A stretch of 64,000 nucleotides of DNA from VAZQ01 sp963721005 (lineage in GTDB: Bacteria > Pseudomonadota > Alphaproteobacteria > Rhizobiales > Xanthobacteraceae). Made by a program: the position numbers and the translations under genes. Numbering within the stretch: the first letter of the stretch is position 1; each line of letters begins with the position of its first letter. The notes under the pieces are model-generated. The model made no database searches. It was not told where the DNA came from and was given only the letters and a program-made list of their open reading frames with translations. Of this stretch, positions 17,703 through 24,892 are shown one piece after another. Location of the stretch: assembly GCA_963721005.1 (NCBI GenBank), contig CAVRHR010000007.1, forward strand, positions 1,116,001 to 1,180,000, read 5' to 3'.

Positions 17703-18975
17703 ATGATCCGGTCCCACAGCCGGCGCGATGTCCTCAAGGCCGCGGGAGCCGCGGCCGCGATGCTGCCGATGCCCGCACTGTCGCAGAATGCCGGCCCCCG
17801 CGTGGTGGTGGTGGGGGGCGGTTTTGCAGGCGCAACCTGCGCCCGCACCCTCAAGCGGCTCGATCCGCGCCTTGCCGTCACCCTGGTGGAGGCGAACCAG
17901 ACTTTCACCGCCTGCCCATTCAGCAACGAGGTGATCGCCGGGCTGCGCGATCTCGAGGCCCAGCAATTCGGCTACACCAAGATCACCGACGACAAGGTCG
18001 TGGTGGCGTTCGATCAGGCTACCGCGGTCGATCCGCAGGCCCGCATGGTGACGCTCGGCGGCGGCACTCGCCTGCCTTACGACCGACTGGTGCTGGCGCC
18101 CGGCATCGACCTGCGTTTCGACAGCGTGCCGGGCTACACGGAAGCGGCGGTGGACCGCATGCCGCATGCCTGGAAGGCCGGCGAGCAGACCGCGCTGTTG
18201 CGCCGCCAGCTGGAAGCCATGCCGGACGGCGGGTTGGTGGTCATCGCGCCGCCCGCCAATCCGTATCGCTGCCCGCCCGGCCCCTATGAGCGGGCGAGCC
18301 TGATCGCCTTTTATCTCAAGGCCCACAAGCCCAGGTCGAAGCTGATCATCCTCGATGCCAAGGATGCGTTCTCCAAGCAGCGCCTGTTCCAGAACGCCTG
18401 GAAGGAGCTTTATCCCGACATCATCGAATGGGTGTCGCTCTCGGCCGGCGGCAAGGTCACGGCGGTCGATCCCGCCTCGATGACGGTCGAGACCGATTTC
18501 GGCAAGCACAAGGCCGCGGTCGCCAACATCGTGCCGCCGCAGAAGGCCGGCCGCATCGCCGAGCTCGCCGGCGTCGCGGACCGCACCGGCTGGTGCCCGG
18601 TCGATCCCTTGAGCTTCGAATTCAACGTTGCACCCCGACATCCATGTCATCGGCGATGCTTGCGTGGCGGGCGCGATGCCGAAGGCCGGCTTTGCGGCCA
18701 ACGCCCAGGCCAAGGTCTGCGCCGCCGCCATGGTGCGCCTCATGAGCGGTCGGAAACCCGACGAGCCGCGCCTGATCAACACCTGCTACACCATCGTGGC
18801 GCCCGAATACGGCATCACCGTCGCGGCAGTCTATCACCCGGTCAACGGACAATTGGTCGAGATCCAGGGCTCGGCCGGCACCAGTCCGGTGGACGCCCCG
18901 AAATCGACCCGGGAACAAGAAGCGAAATTCGCGGATGGCTGGTTCAAGACCATCACCGGCGAGATTTTCGGCTGA
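17703..18975 (+). CDS. fccB: FAD subunit of flavocytochrome c sulfide dehydrogenase, one frameshift
   Basis: About 424 residues when the frames are joined. It has a Tat signal (SRRDVLKAAGAAAA), an FAD-binding site (VVVVGGGFAGATCART) and the two Cys of the redox-active disulfide in FTACPFSN and PYRCPPGPYER. The frame slips by one extra base at about 18624-18627, just after GAATTC: the first frame ends in WCPVDPLSFEFN and the second resumes with LHPDIHVIGDACVAGAMPKA, the normal FccB continuation. The protein ends EQEAKFADGWFKTITGEIFG. GGGGAG precedes the ATG. It probably oxidises sulfide and reduces the FccA heme. If the frameshift is real the gene is inactive. Confidence 0.82.
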
Positions 18976-19450
18976 GCGCTTCCGCGGCCGCGCGGGCGCG
19001 GTGGCGCTTGCGATGGTAACCGGCATGGTCGCGACCGCCGGAACCGCGGACCCGGGTCTCGCCGAAGCGACGCTGCGACCCTATATGATCGTCGGCGACG
19101 CGATCCCGGCTTCATTGACCGGCATGGTCGGCAATCCGGAGCGCGGCCGCGCCATCGTGGTCAACCGTCAGGTCGGACTTTGCCTGTTGTGCCATAGCGG
19201 ACCTTTTCCGCAGGAGCGGTTCCAGGGCACTTTGGCCCCGGACCTCAAAGGCGCCGGGGCGCGCTCGACCGAAGGCCAGTTGCGGCTGCGCATCGTCGAT
19301 GCGTCGCTGATCAAGCCCGATACCATCATGCCGCCCTATTACCGGGTGGATGGTCTCGAGCGGGTGGCGCCGTCGTTCCAGGGCAAGCCCATCCTCACTG
19401 CCGAGCAGATCGAGGATGTGGTAGCTTATTTGGTGACGCTGCGCGATTAG
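18935..19450 (+). CDS. soxX: Sulfur oxidation c-type cytochrome SoxX
   Basis: 171 residues from this start, which overlaps fccB by 41 bases; a GTG at 19001 would give a shorter signal peptide. The heme site is CLLCH within RQVGLCLLCHSGPFP, followed by LAPDLKGAGARSTEGQLRLR and IVDASLIKPDTIMPPYYRV, where the Met is the likely distal ligand. This is close to the SoxX consensus. SoxX pairs with SoxA to form the SoxAX heme complex that attaches thiosulfate to the SoxY carrier in the periplasm. It lies in an fccAB-soxXYZA run. Confidence 0.93.
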   Translation: MAGSRPSPARFSAERFRGRAGAVALAMVTGMVATAGTADPGLAEATLRPYMIVGDAIPASLTGMVGNPERGRAIVVNRQVGLCLLCHSGPFPQERFQGTLAPDLKGAGARSTEGQLRLRIVDASLIKPDTIMPPYYRVDGLERVAPSFQGKPILTAEQIEDVVAYLVTLRD

Positions 19451-19462
19451 GACGTGAAGCAG

Positions 19463-19936
19463 ATGGAATCGATCGACCACCGAGCACGTTCGACGCGGCG
19501 CCGCTTTGTAGCCGGCGGCGTTGCGCTCGCATTCGTGCTGGCCACCAAATCCAGCCGCGCCACCCCGGCCGCCATGCAGGCTGCGATCAAGAAGGTCGTC
19601 GGCGAGGCGCCGCTGCGCAAAGGCAAGGTCATGATCGACGTGCCGCCGCTGGTGGAGAACGGCAACACGGTGCCGCTCACCGTCTCGGTCGAGAGCCCGA
19701 TGACGGCGACCGACTACGTCAAGGCCATTCACGTCTTCAACGAGAAGAACCCGCAGCCCAACATCATCGGCGCGCATCTGGGGCCGCGCGCCGGCAAAGC
19801 CACGCTCTCGACCCGCATCAAGCTGGCCGACGCCCAGAAGATCGTGGCGGTGGCGGAGCTCAGCGACGGCTCGTTCTGGTCGGAGGACGCCGACGTCATC
19901 GTCACCATCGCGGCCTGCGTGGAGGACCTGCAATGA
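19463..19936 (+). CDS. soxY: Sulfur carrier protein SoxY, unusual C-terminus
   Basis: 157 residues from the ATG at 19463, which has AGGA at a proper distance; a GTG at 19454 is too close to that site. The signal peptide is Tat-like (TRRRFVAGGVALAF). The core GKVMIDVPPLVENGNTVPLT and HVFNEKNPQPNIIGAHLGP are typical of SoxY. Canonical SoxY ends in GGCGG, whose Cys holds the sulfur intermediate. Here the tail is VTIAACVEDLQ: a Cys is present but not in a terminal GGCGG arm. It may be a SoxY variant with a different carrier role. It overlaps soxZ by four bases (ATGA). Confidence 0.88.
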   Translation: MESIDHRARSTRRRFVAGGVALAFVLATKSSRATPAAMQAAIKKVVGEAPLRKGKVMIDVPPLVENGNTVPLTVSVESPMTATDYVKAIHVFNEKNPQPNIIGAHLGPRAGKATLSTRIKLADAQKIVAVAELSDGSFWSEDADVIVTIAACVEDLQ

Positions 19937-20256
19937 CGGCACGCACCCTCATCAACGTGCCTGCCAAGGCGCGGCGCGGCGAGATCATCGAGATCAAGAC
20001 CCTGATCGCTCATCCGATGGAGACCGGCTTCCGGGTCGGGCTCAACGGCGCGCTCATTCCGCGCGACATCATCACCAAGTTCCGCTGCACCTATAACGGA
20101 GAGGAGATTTTCCGCGCCGATTTCTCCCCGGCGATCGCCGCCAATCCGTTCCTGACATTCTTCACGGTCGCGACCGCGACCGGAACGATCGCGTTCGAGT
20201 GGACCGGCGACGACGGCTTCGCGGCCACCGAGTCCGCGCCCATCACGGTCGAATGA
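19933..20256 (+). CDS. soxZ: Sulfur oxidation protein SoxZ
   Basis: 107 residues, no signal peptide; SoxZ is normally exported together with SoxY. The pattern INVPAKARRGEIIEIKTLIA HPMETG, then FRCTYNGEEIFRADFSPAIA and FFTVATATGTIAFEWTGDDG, is diagnostic of the SoxZ immunoglobulin-like fold. The ATG overlaps the soxY stop, so the two are translationally coupled, as expected for a heterodimer. Confidence 0.94.
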   Translation: MTARTLINVPAKARRGEIIEIKTLIAHPMETGFRVGLNGALIPRDIITKFRCTYNGEEIFRADFSPAIAANPFLTFFTVATATGTIAFEWTGDDGFAATESAPITVE

Positions 20257-20294
20257 CGACGTGAGAAGCTTGTTGCCCAGGCACCTCTCCGGTT

Positions 20295-20397
20295 GTCGTC
20301 CCTGCGAAAGCGGGGACCCATACACAGTGCCCTCTCGATCGGCTGCGGCGTATAGGTCCCGGCTCGGCGGCAGCTTCGCTGCCTCGGCCGGGACGAC
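20295..20397. repeat. Dispersed repeat, copy 1 of family B, ahead of soxA
   Basis: The element starts GTCGTCCCTGCGAAAGCGGG and ends CGGCCGGGACGAC, with an internal palindrome CGGCAGCTTCGCTGCC. A second copy lies at 32518-32620 and a fragment at 51266-51293. It fills the gap between soxZ and soxA and is open in the soxA frame. Confidence 0.85.
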
Positions 20398-20425
20398 TCT
20401 TTTACTTGTTTCGGCCGCCGTCACC

Positions 20426-21172
20426 ATGCTCGCGGCAGCGCGTCCCGCCTTCACCGCCGAAATCCCGCCCTCCGAGCGCCGCTCCGATTCCGCGTTCATG
20501 GGGGCACAGACCCGCGCCATGCAGGACGACGACACCGCCAATCCGGGCATGCTGTGGGTGCTCGACGGCGAGTCGCTGTGGAGCCGCCGCGACGGCGCCA
20601 GCAACAAATCCTGCGCCGATTGCCATGGCGATGCCCGCACCAGCATGAAGGGGGTGGCGGCGCGCTACCCGGCCTTGAGCGCGGCGCTCGGCCGCCCGAT
20701 CGATCTCGAGCAGCGCATCAATCAAAGCCGCGCCGACGATCAGAAGGCGGCGGCACTGCCGTTCGAGAGCAAGGAGCTCCTGAGCCTCACCGCCTATATC
20801 GCCTTGCAATCGCGCGGCATGCCGGTCGACATCACGGACGACGCCAAGACGCAACCCTTCATCGCCGCCGGCCGCGCGCTGTTCAACCGCCGACAGGGCC
20901 AGATCAACATGTCCTGCGCCCAATGCCACGACGACAACTGGGGCCAGAAGCTCGCCGGCGCCCCGGTGCCGCAGGGCCATCCCAACGGCTATCCGGTCTA
21001 CCGGCTGGAATGGCAGAGCCTGGGCTCATTGCAGCGGCGGCTGCGCAACTGCATGTCCGGCATGCGGGCCGAGCCCTATGGGTTCGGGTCACAAGAGAAC
21101 GTCGATCTCGAGCTCTACCTGATGTGGCGCGCGAGCGGCCTCGAGCTGGAGGCGCCGGCAGTGCGGCCGTAG
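20426..21172 (+). CDS. soxA: Diheme cytochrome SoxA
   Basis: 248 residues from the ATG at 20426. Two heme sites, CADCH (near residue 65) and CAQCH (near residue 170), are as in diheme SoxA. The active-site Cys that bears the sulfur intermediate is in RNCMSGMRAEPYGFG. It forms the SoxAX complex with SoxX. The start is uncertain: the hydrophobic signal segment (LLLVSAAVTMLAAARPAFT) begins before this ATG and the same frame runs back through the repeat to a GTG at 20261, so the natural signal peptide may include repeat-derived codons. No soxB or soxCD follows; the next genes are a toxin-antitoxin pair. Confidence 0.9.
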   Translation: MLAAARPAFTAEIPPSERRSDSAFMGAQTRAMQDDDTANPGMLWVLDGESLWSRRDGASNKSCADCHGDARTSMKGVAARYPALSAALGRPIDLEQRINQSRADDQKAAALPFESKELLSLTAYIALQSRGMPVDITDDAKTQPFIAAGRALFNRRQGQINMSCAQCHDDNWGQKLAGAPVPQGHPNGYPVYRLEWQSLGSLQRRLRNCMSGMRAEPYGFGSQENVDLELYLMWRASGLELEAPAVRP

Positions 21173-21218
21173 CGAAACCGTGTTATGCTTCATGTTGGAC
21201 GCATCAAGGAATCTCAAA

Positions 21219-21452
21219 ATGGCTGGTATGACGAAGCTGCTTGAAAACGCGATTGCAAGGATTCGCGAACTGCCCGCCGAGGATCAGGATGCCGTTGCTG
21301 TCGCGATGCTCTCGATGGCGGAGGAAACGCCCGTTGCGGCGCTCGATGAAGAGACGCATGCAGCGATTCGCGAAGGACTGGAGCAAGCCCGACGCGGCGA
21401 ATTCGTGCCCGATGAGGAAATCGAAGCGCTGTGGAGGCGGCACGGCTTATGA
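21219..21452 (+). CDS. Type II antitoxin of a ParE/RelE pair
   Basis: 77 residues, acidic and helical: LLENAIARIRELPAEDQDA, then EETHAAIREGLEQARRGEFV and DEEIEALWRRHGL. This is the usual pattern of small antitoxins paired with ParE/RelE toxins, with a C-terminal toxin-wrapping tail. AAGGA lies upstream of the ATG at 21219. Its stop overlaps the toxin start in ATGA, the usual antitoxin-toxin coupling. Confidence 0.82.
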   Translation: MAGMTKLLENAIARIRELPAEDQDAVAVAMLSMAEETPVAALDEETHAAIREGLEQARRGEFVPDEEIEALWRRHGL

Positions 21453-21730
21453 AAGTTCGCTATACGCCTCGTGCGCGTAGCGACCTTCGATCGATCCTTG
21501 AATATATCGACGAACGGAATCATCGCGGGGCCGAAAACGTAAAGCGCGCGATCCGGAAGACGATCGAGCTCATCGGTGCGTATCCGGAAGGCGGGAGAAC
21601 AGCAGGACCGCAAGGGACACGCGTGCTTCCCGCAGGTCGGTACCCATACTTAATCTATTGGAGCATCGAGGCCGGAGAGGCGTGGCTCGTGCATATCCGT
21701 GACGGGCGGCGCCGGCCTTGGCGGCCTTAG
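21449..21730 (+). CDS. ParE/RelE family toxin
   Basis: 93 residues: MKVRYTPRARSDLRSILEYI at the N-terminus, then IGAYPEGGRTAGPQGTRVLP and YLIYWSIEAGEAWLVHIRDG, the compact ParE/RelE beta-sheet pattern that ends in HIRDGRR-P. ParE-type members poison gyrase; RelE-type cleave mRNA. The RSDLRSILEYI helix favours ParE. The start overlaps the antitoxin stop codon. Confidence 0.85.
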   Translation: MKVRYTPRARSDLRSILEYIDERNHRGAENVKRAIRKTIELIGAYPEGGRTAGPQGTRVLPAGRYPYLIYWSIEAGEAWLVHIRDGRRRPWRP

Positions 21731-21761
21731 CATCCTCCACCACCACCACTCTTGCCCCTCC

Positions 21762-22652
21762 TCACAACCGGTCCCGGTGAAAATCCGGCGTCGGCGGCGT
21801 GCCCCAAGTGTTGGTCTTGCCGGGCTTCCAGACTTTCGGGCGCTGCGGCTGGTCGCGGTGCCAGGGGCGCGGCTCGAAATAGCCGAGCTCGTCGTCCTTC
21901 ATCTGGTCGAGCTCGGTGTAGAGCTCGATCACCTGGTCGTCGTGATTGCGGTGGTAGGTCGCGATGTTATGGCCCGGGCCCTGGCGCAGCGGGCCCCAGA
22001 TGATCGGGACGCTCCGCTGCCCGAACAGGTCGCAGGAATTCTGGATGTGGATGAAATCCTTGAGCTCGAACGCCATGTGATGCAGCTTGATGTTCTGGCC
22101 CTTGATGAAGTTCACGGTGTGGTGGTCCGGGTTGCAGCGCATGAACACGAAGAAATCGCCGATCCAGTCCGACACCTTGAAGCCCAGCACCTTTTGGTAG
22201 AACGCCACGGTGGCGCCGACGTCCTGCACCACGAAGGCGACATGGCCGAGCTTGAGCGGCCCGATGCCGGACACCTGCTCGTGCTTGCCCAGATAGCTCC
22301 ATTGCTTGAACAGCTCGATGGTGGTGCCCTTGCAATCCGCAAACGACAGCACCTGGCCGATGCCCGGGACCTCGTCGTTGCGCAACTCGCTGCGCACCCC
22401 GTCGGCCGCGAGCTTGCGGCCGAGGTCGGCAAAATCCTCGCTAGGGGCCACCTCGAAGGCGAGCCTGGTGCAGCGCTCGGCGCCCGCCTGCTGCAACGCA
22501 ATCGTGAGGAGGCCGATCTTGCTGGCGAGATAGGCCCGGTCCTGCTCGCGCCCCGCCAGCACCAGGCCCATCATGTCGGTGTAATACGCGATGGCCCTTT
22601 CCAGGTCCGGGGTCTCGAAGGTCGCGTGGCCGATGCGGCGGGGCTTGATCAT
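21762..22652 (-). CDS. VOC-fold extradiol ring-cleavage dioxygenase
   Basis: 296 residues with two glyoxalase/bleomycin-resistance modules. The second holds the expected iron ligands: His in LKLGHVAFVV, His in KLHHMAFELKD and Glu in DDQVIELYTELDQMK. It resembles type I extradiol dioxygenases that open catechols by meta cleavage. It is divergent from the FAH-family hydrolase, Rieske and amidohydrolase genes and would supply their ring-opened substrate. The protein at 54087-54992 is a clear paralog over the whole length, with the shared tail GYFEPRPWH / GYFDPRPWH. Substrate not determinable. Confidence 0.85.
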   Translation of the reverse strand: MIKPRRIGHATFETPDLERAIAYYTDMMGLVLAGREQDRAYLASKIGLLTIALQQAGAERCTRLAFEVAPSEDFADLGRKLAADGVRSELRNDEVPGIGQVLSFADCKGTTIELFKQWSYLGKHEQVSGIGPLKLGHVAFVVQDVGATVAFYQKVLGFKVSDWIGDFFVFMRCNPDHHTVNFIKGQNIKLHHMAFELKDFIHIQNSCDLFGQRSVPIIWGPLRQGPGHNIATYHRNHDDQVIELYTELDQMKDDELGYFEPRPWHRDQPQRPKVWKPGKTNTWGTPPTPDFHRDRL

Positions 22653-22804
22653 GGGGCTTTCCGTGAGAAGTGAGTGGACGGCGCACTATGCCTCGGGTCG
22701 CGCGCCGCCACAAACGCAAGGCCTGGACATGAAGGGCCTCTCGACAAGACCACGGGATTTGGCGATAGCTTCCGCGGCAATCACCGCGACCCAAAGGAGC
22801 AAGC

Positions 22805-23746
22805 ATGGCGGGCACCAAAGCGGCGGGCTACAAGCTCGCGACCTATCAATCCACCGACGGACCGCGGGCGGGAGTGGTGGTTGACGATAAGGTATTCGAT
22901 GCCGCCAAGCTTACCGGCAAGGCGGCCTATGCGAGCGTCATCGGCATCCTGGAGGATTGGAAGGCCGCCGAGGGCACACTCAAGGCCGCGGCCGCCAAGG
23001 CGGCCAAGAGCCGGGTGCAGGGCCGTCCGCTCAAGGGCACCAAGCTGCTCGCCCCGGTGCTGTGGCCCTCCGCCATCTACTGCGCCGGCGCCAACTATTC
23101 GGATCACGTGGCGGAGATGAACAGGGTCAATGGGCGGCCGCCGGAGCCGGATCCGCATACGCTCGGGCTGCAGTCCTGGCATTTCATCAAGGCCTCCCGC
23201 TCGCTCTCCCATCCGGGCGCCACGGTCAAGATTTCCGACTATTCCAAGAAGATGGACTGGGAGATCGAGTTGGCGGCGGTGATCGGCCGCAAAGCCAAGA
23301 ACGTGCCGCAGAAGAGCGCGCTTTCTTATGTGGCGGGCTACACCTGCGCCAACGATCTCTCGGCCCGCGACCGCGGCCGCCGGCCGCACGTGGCCGACAT
23401 CTCCCCGTTCAAGGCCGACTGGGTGGCGCACAAGAGCTTCGACGGCTCCTGCCCCCTCGGACCCTGGATCGTGCCGGCGAGCGACATCCCGGACCCGCAG
23501 AATCTCGGCCTCAAGCTGTGGGTCAACGACGTGCTCAAGCAGGATTCCAACACCGGCCAGATGATCTTCAACCTGGCCGAGCAGATCGCTGATCTGTCGT
23601 CGCGGCTCACCCTGCATCCGGGCGACCTGATCCTGACCGGCACCCCGGCCGGCGTCGGCGCCGGCCGCAACGAGTTTCTCAAAGGCGGCGACGTGGTGAA
23701 AATCTGGATCGAGCGCATCGGCAGCATGACCAGCAAGATGGCGTGA
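22805..23746 (+). CDS. Fumarylacetoacetate hydrolase family protein
   Basis: 313 residues. The C-terminal FAH catalytic domain starts near residue 75 with IYCAGANYSDHVAEMNRVNG. Metal-binding acidic residues are in MDWEIELAAVIGRKAKNVP and GYTCANDLSARDRGRR. The active-site end TGQMIFNLAEQIADLSSRLT and PGDLILTGTPAGVGAGR is typical. Members hydrolyse or decarboxylate meta-cleavage products, or isomerise dienoates. AAAGGAG lies 5 bases before the ATG. It is the first gene of a plus-strand set with Rieske and amidohydrolase genes, opposite a ring-cleavage dioxygenase. Confidence 0.9.
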   Translation: MAGTKAAGYKLATYQSTDGPRAGVVVDDKVFDAAKLTGKAAYASVIGILEDWKAAEGTLKAAAAKAAKSRVQGRPLKGTKLLAPVLWPSAIYCAGANYSDHVAEMNRVNGRPPEPDPHTLGLQSWHFIKASRSLSHPGATVKISDYSKKMDWEIELAAVIGRKAKNVPQKSALSYVAGYTCANDLSARDRGRRPHVADISPFKADWVAHKSFDGSCPLGPWIVPASDIPDPQNLGLKLWVNDVLKQDSNTGQMIFNLAEQIADLSSRLTLHPGDLILTGTPAGVGAGRNEFLKGGDVVKIWIERIGSMTSKMA

Positions 23747-23806
23747 GGGCAGGCGGCGCACCACGCACCTGCAGCGACATATTCGGAGTGCAGCACATGT
23801 TCGGAG

Positions 23807-23932
23807 TCATGCCCGGCCTTGTGCCGGGCACCCACGCCTTCCTTAAGCAAGACGTGGGTGGCCGGGACATTAGGACGTTTACGCCCGTCTTCCGGCGCCT
23901 TAGCCGGCGCGCGGGCTATGCCCGGCCATGAC
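23807..23932. repeat. Dispersed palindromic repeat, copy 2 of family A (inverted)
   Basis: It begins GTCATGCCCGGCCTTGTGCC and ends GGGCTATGCCCGGCCATGAC. It is the reverse complement of the element at 5885-6000 with small differences, plus an extra GCCGGCGC-type palindrome. It occupies most of the 323-base gap before the Rieske gene. Confidence 0.85.
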
Positions 23933-24070
23933 GCGGGAACTCTCGGGCCCATCCTGGGGCGCTGATTGCACTTGCGGGGCGGAGAGAGCATATTGCGGCC
24001 GAGCCGGTTTCCGCCCCGCACGGCCGAACGATGCCGGGCCCGCCGGCCCTTGCAGGGAGGTTTTCGAGGT

Positions 24071-24436
24071 ATGGCCGAGCAGTTCGTCGGTAAGCTTTCC
24101 GAGTTCCAGGACGGGGACCGCCGCATTATTTTCGTCGGCGACAACGAGATCGGCGTGTTCCGGCACGAGGGCCAATTCTACGCTTACAGCAATTTCTGCC
24201 TGCACCAGGGTGGTCCGGCCTGCGAGGGCCTGACCATCGCCAAGGTGGAAGAGCGGATCATGCCGGACAAGACCTCGCGCGGGATGTACTTCTCGGAAAC
24301 CGAGATGCATTTCGTCTGTCCCTGGCACGGCTACGAATACGACATGAAGAGCGGCGAATGCGTGTCCGACCGCCGCCTCAAGCTGCGGCAATACAAGGTG
24401 GTCGAGAAGGAGGACGGAGTTTATGTCGTCGCCTAG
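24071..24436 (+). CDS. Small Rieske [2Fe-2S] protein with an extended inter-motif loop
   Basis: 121 residues. The cluster ligands are C-L-H in SNFCLHQGGPACEG and C-x-x-H in FVCPWHGYEYD. About 37 residues separate the two halves, against roughly 15-17 in ordinary Rieske ferredoxins; the loop includes RIMPDKTSRGMYFSETEMH. The C-terminal RRLKLRQYKVVEKEDGVYVV is like ferredoxin components of ring-hydroxylating oxygenases. No oxygenase alpha subunit or reductase is present. It is followed by a hypothetical gene and an amidohydrolase; the same Rieske plus amidohydrolase pair occurs at 51313-52912. GGGAGG precedes the ATG. Confidence 0.88.
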   Translation: MAEQFVGKLSEFQDGDRRIIFVGDNEIGVFRHEGQFYAYSNFCLHQGGPACEGLTIAKVEERIMPDKTSRGMYFSETEMHFVCPWHGYEYDMKSGECVSDRRLKLRQYKVVEKEDGVYVVA

Positions 24437-24836
24437 GACCGCGGCCGCCAAGATCGCAGGCAAGCCCGCGGGCAAGACGAGCAAGACCGCGCATAAGGCG
24501 GCGCCGCGCGCCAAGCCGCTGACCCGCCCGGCCGCGAAACCAGCCAAGGCCGACCCGACCGCCTCGGCGGATGCCACCCGCCTTGCCGCCGACATCGAGC
24601 GCGGCCTCGCTGACGGTCGCCTCGATTTGCTGAGCCCGCCGGCCCTGCAGGCCCTGATGGCGGCGGCCTGCAAGGCCTATGCGGCGCAGGTCGAGGCCGG
24701 CAATCCGATGGCGGCGCTGGCACAGCGCACCACCGTCACCCCGACGGAAGTCATGGTCACCGCGAGCGGGCTGTTGCGCGCCGCCAATCTGGCGGTGTTC
24801 GAGCTCGGCATGTGGCAGAGCTGGACCGGCCGCTGA
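24423..24836 (+). CDS. Hypothetical protein with Ala/Lys/Pro-rich N-terminus
   Basis: 137 residues. The first 45 or so are low complexity (AAAKIAGKPAGKTSKTAHKA) and probably disordered and basic. The rest is helical: LAADIERGLADGRLDLLSPP, then AACKAYAAQVEAGNPMAALA and a Met-rich end VFELGMWQSWTGR. I recognise no family. It overlaps the Rieske stop by 14 bases and lies 56 bases before the amidohydrolase gene, so it is co-transcribed with both. A role as a small partner of the cassette is inference only. Confidence 0.65.
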   Translation: MSSPRTAAAKIAGKPAGKTSKTAHKAAPRAKPLTRPAAKPAKADPTASADATRLAADIERGLADGRLDLLSPPALQALMAAACKAYAAQVEAGNPMAALAQRTTVTPTEVMVTASGLLRAANLAVFELGMWQSWTGR

Positions 24837-24892
24837 AGCAAAAAACTCTAACGCGGGGCTTCCCCGCACAGAAAATTGATAGGAGACGACCC

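Noticed and set aside
10314..18627. Programmed +1 frameshifting in the acyl-CoA synthetase and fccB genes
   Set aside because: Neither site has a slippery codon with a stop or an internal Shine-Dalgarno stimulator as in prfB; a consensus error or mutation explains them more simply.
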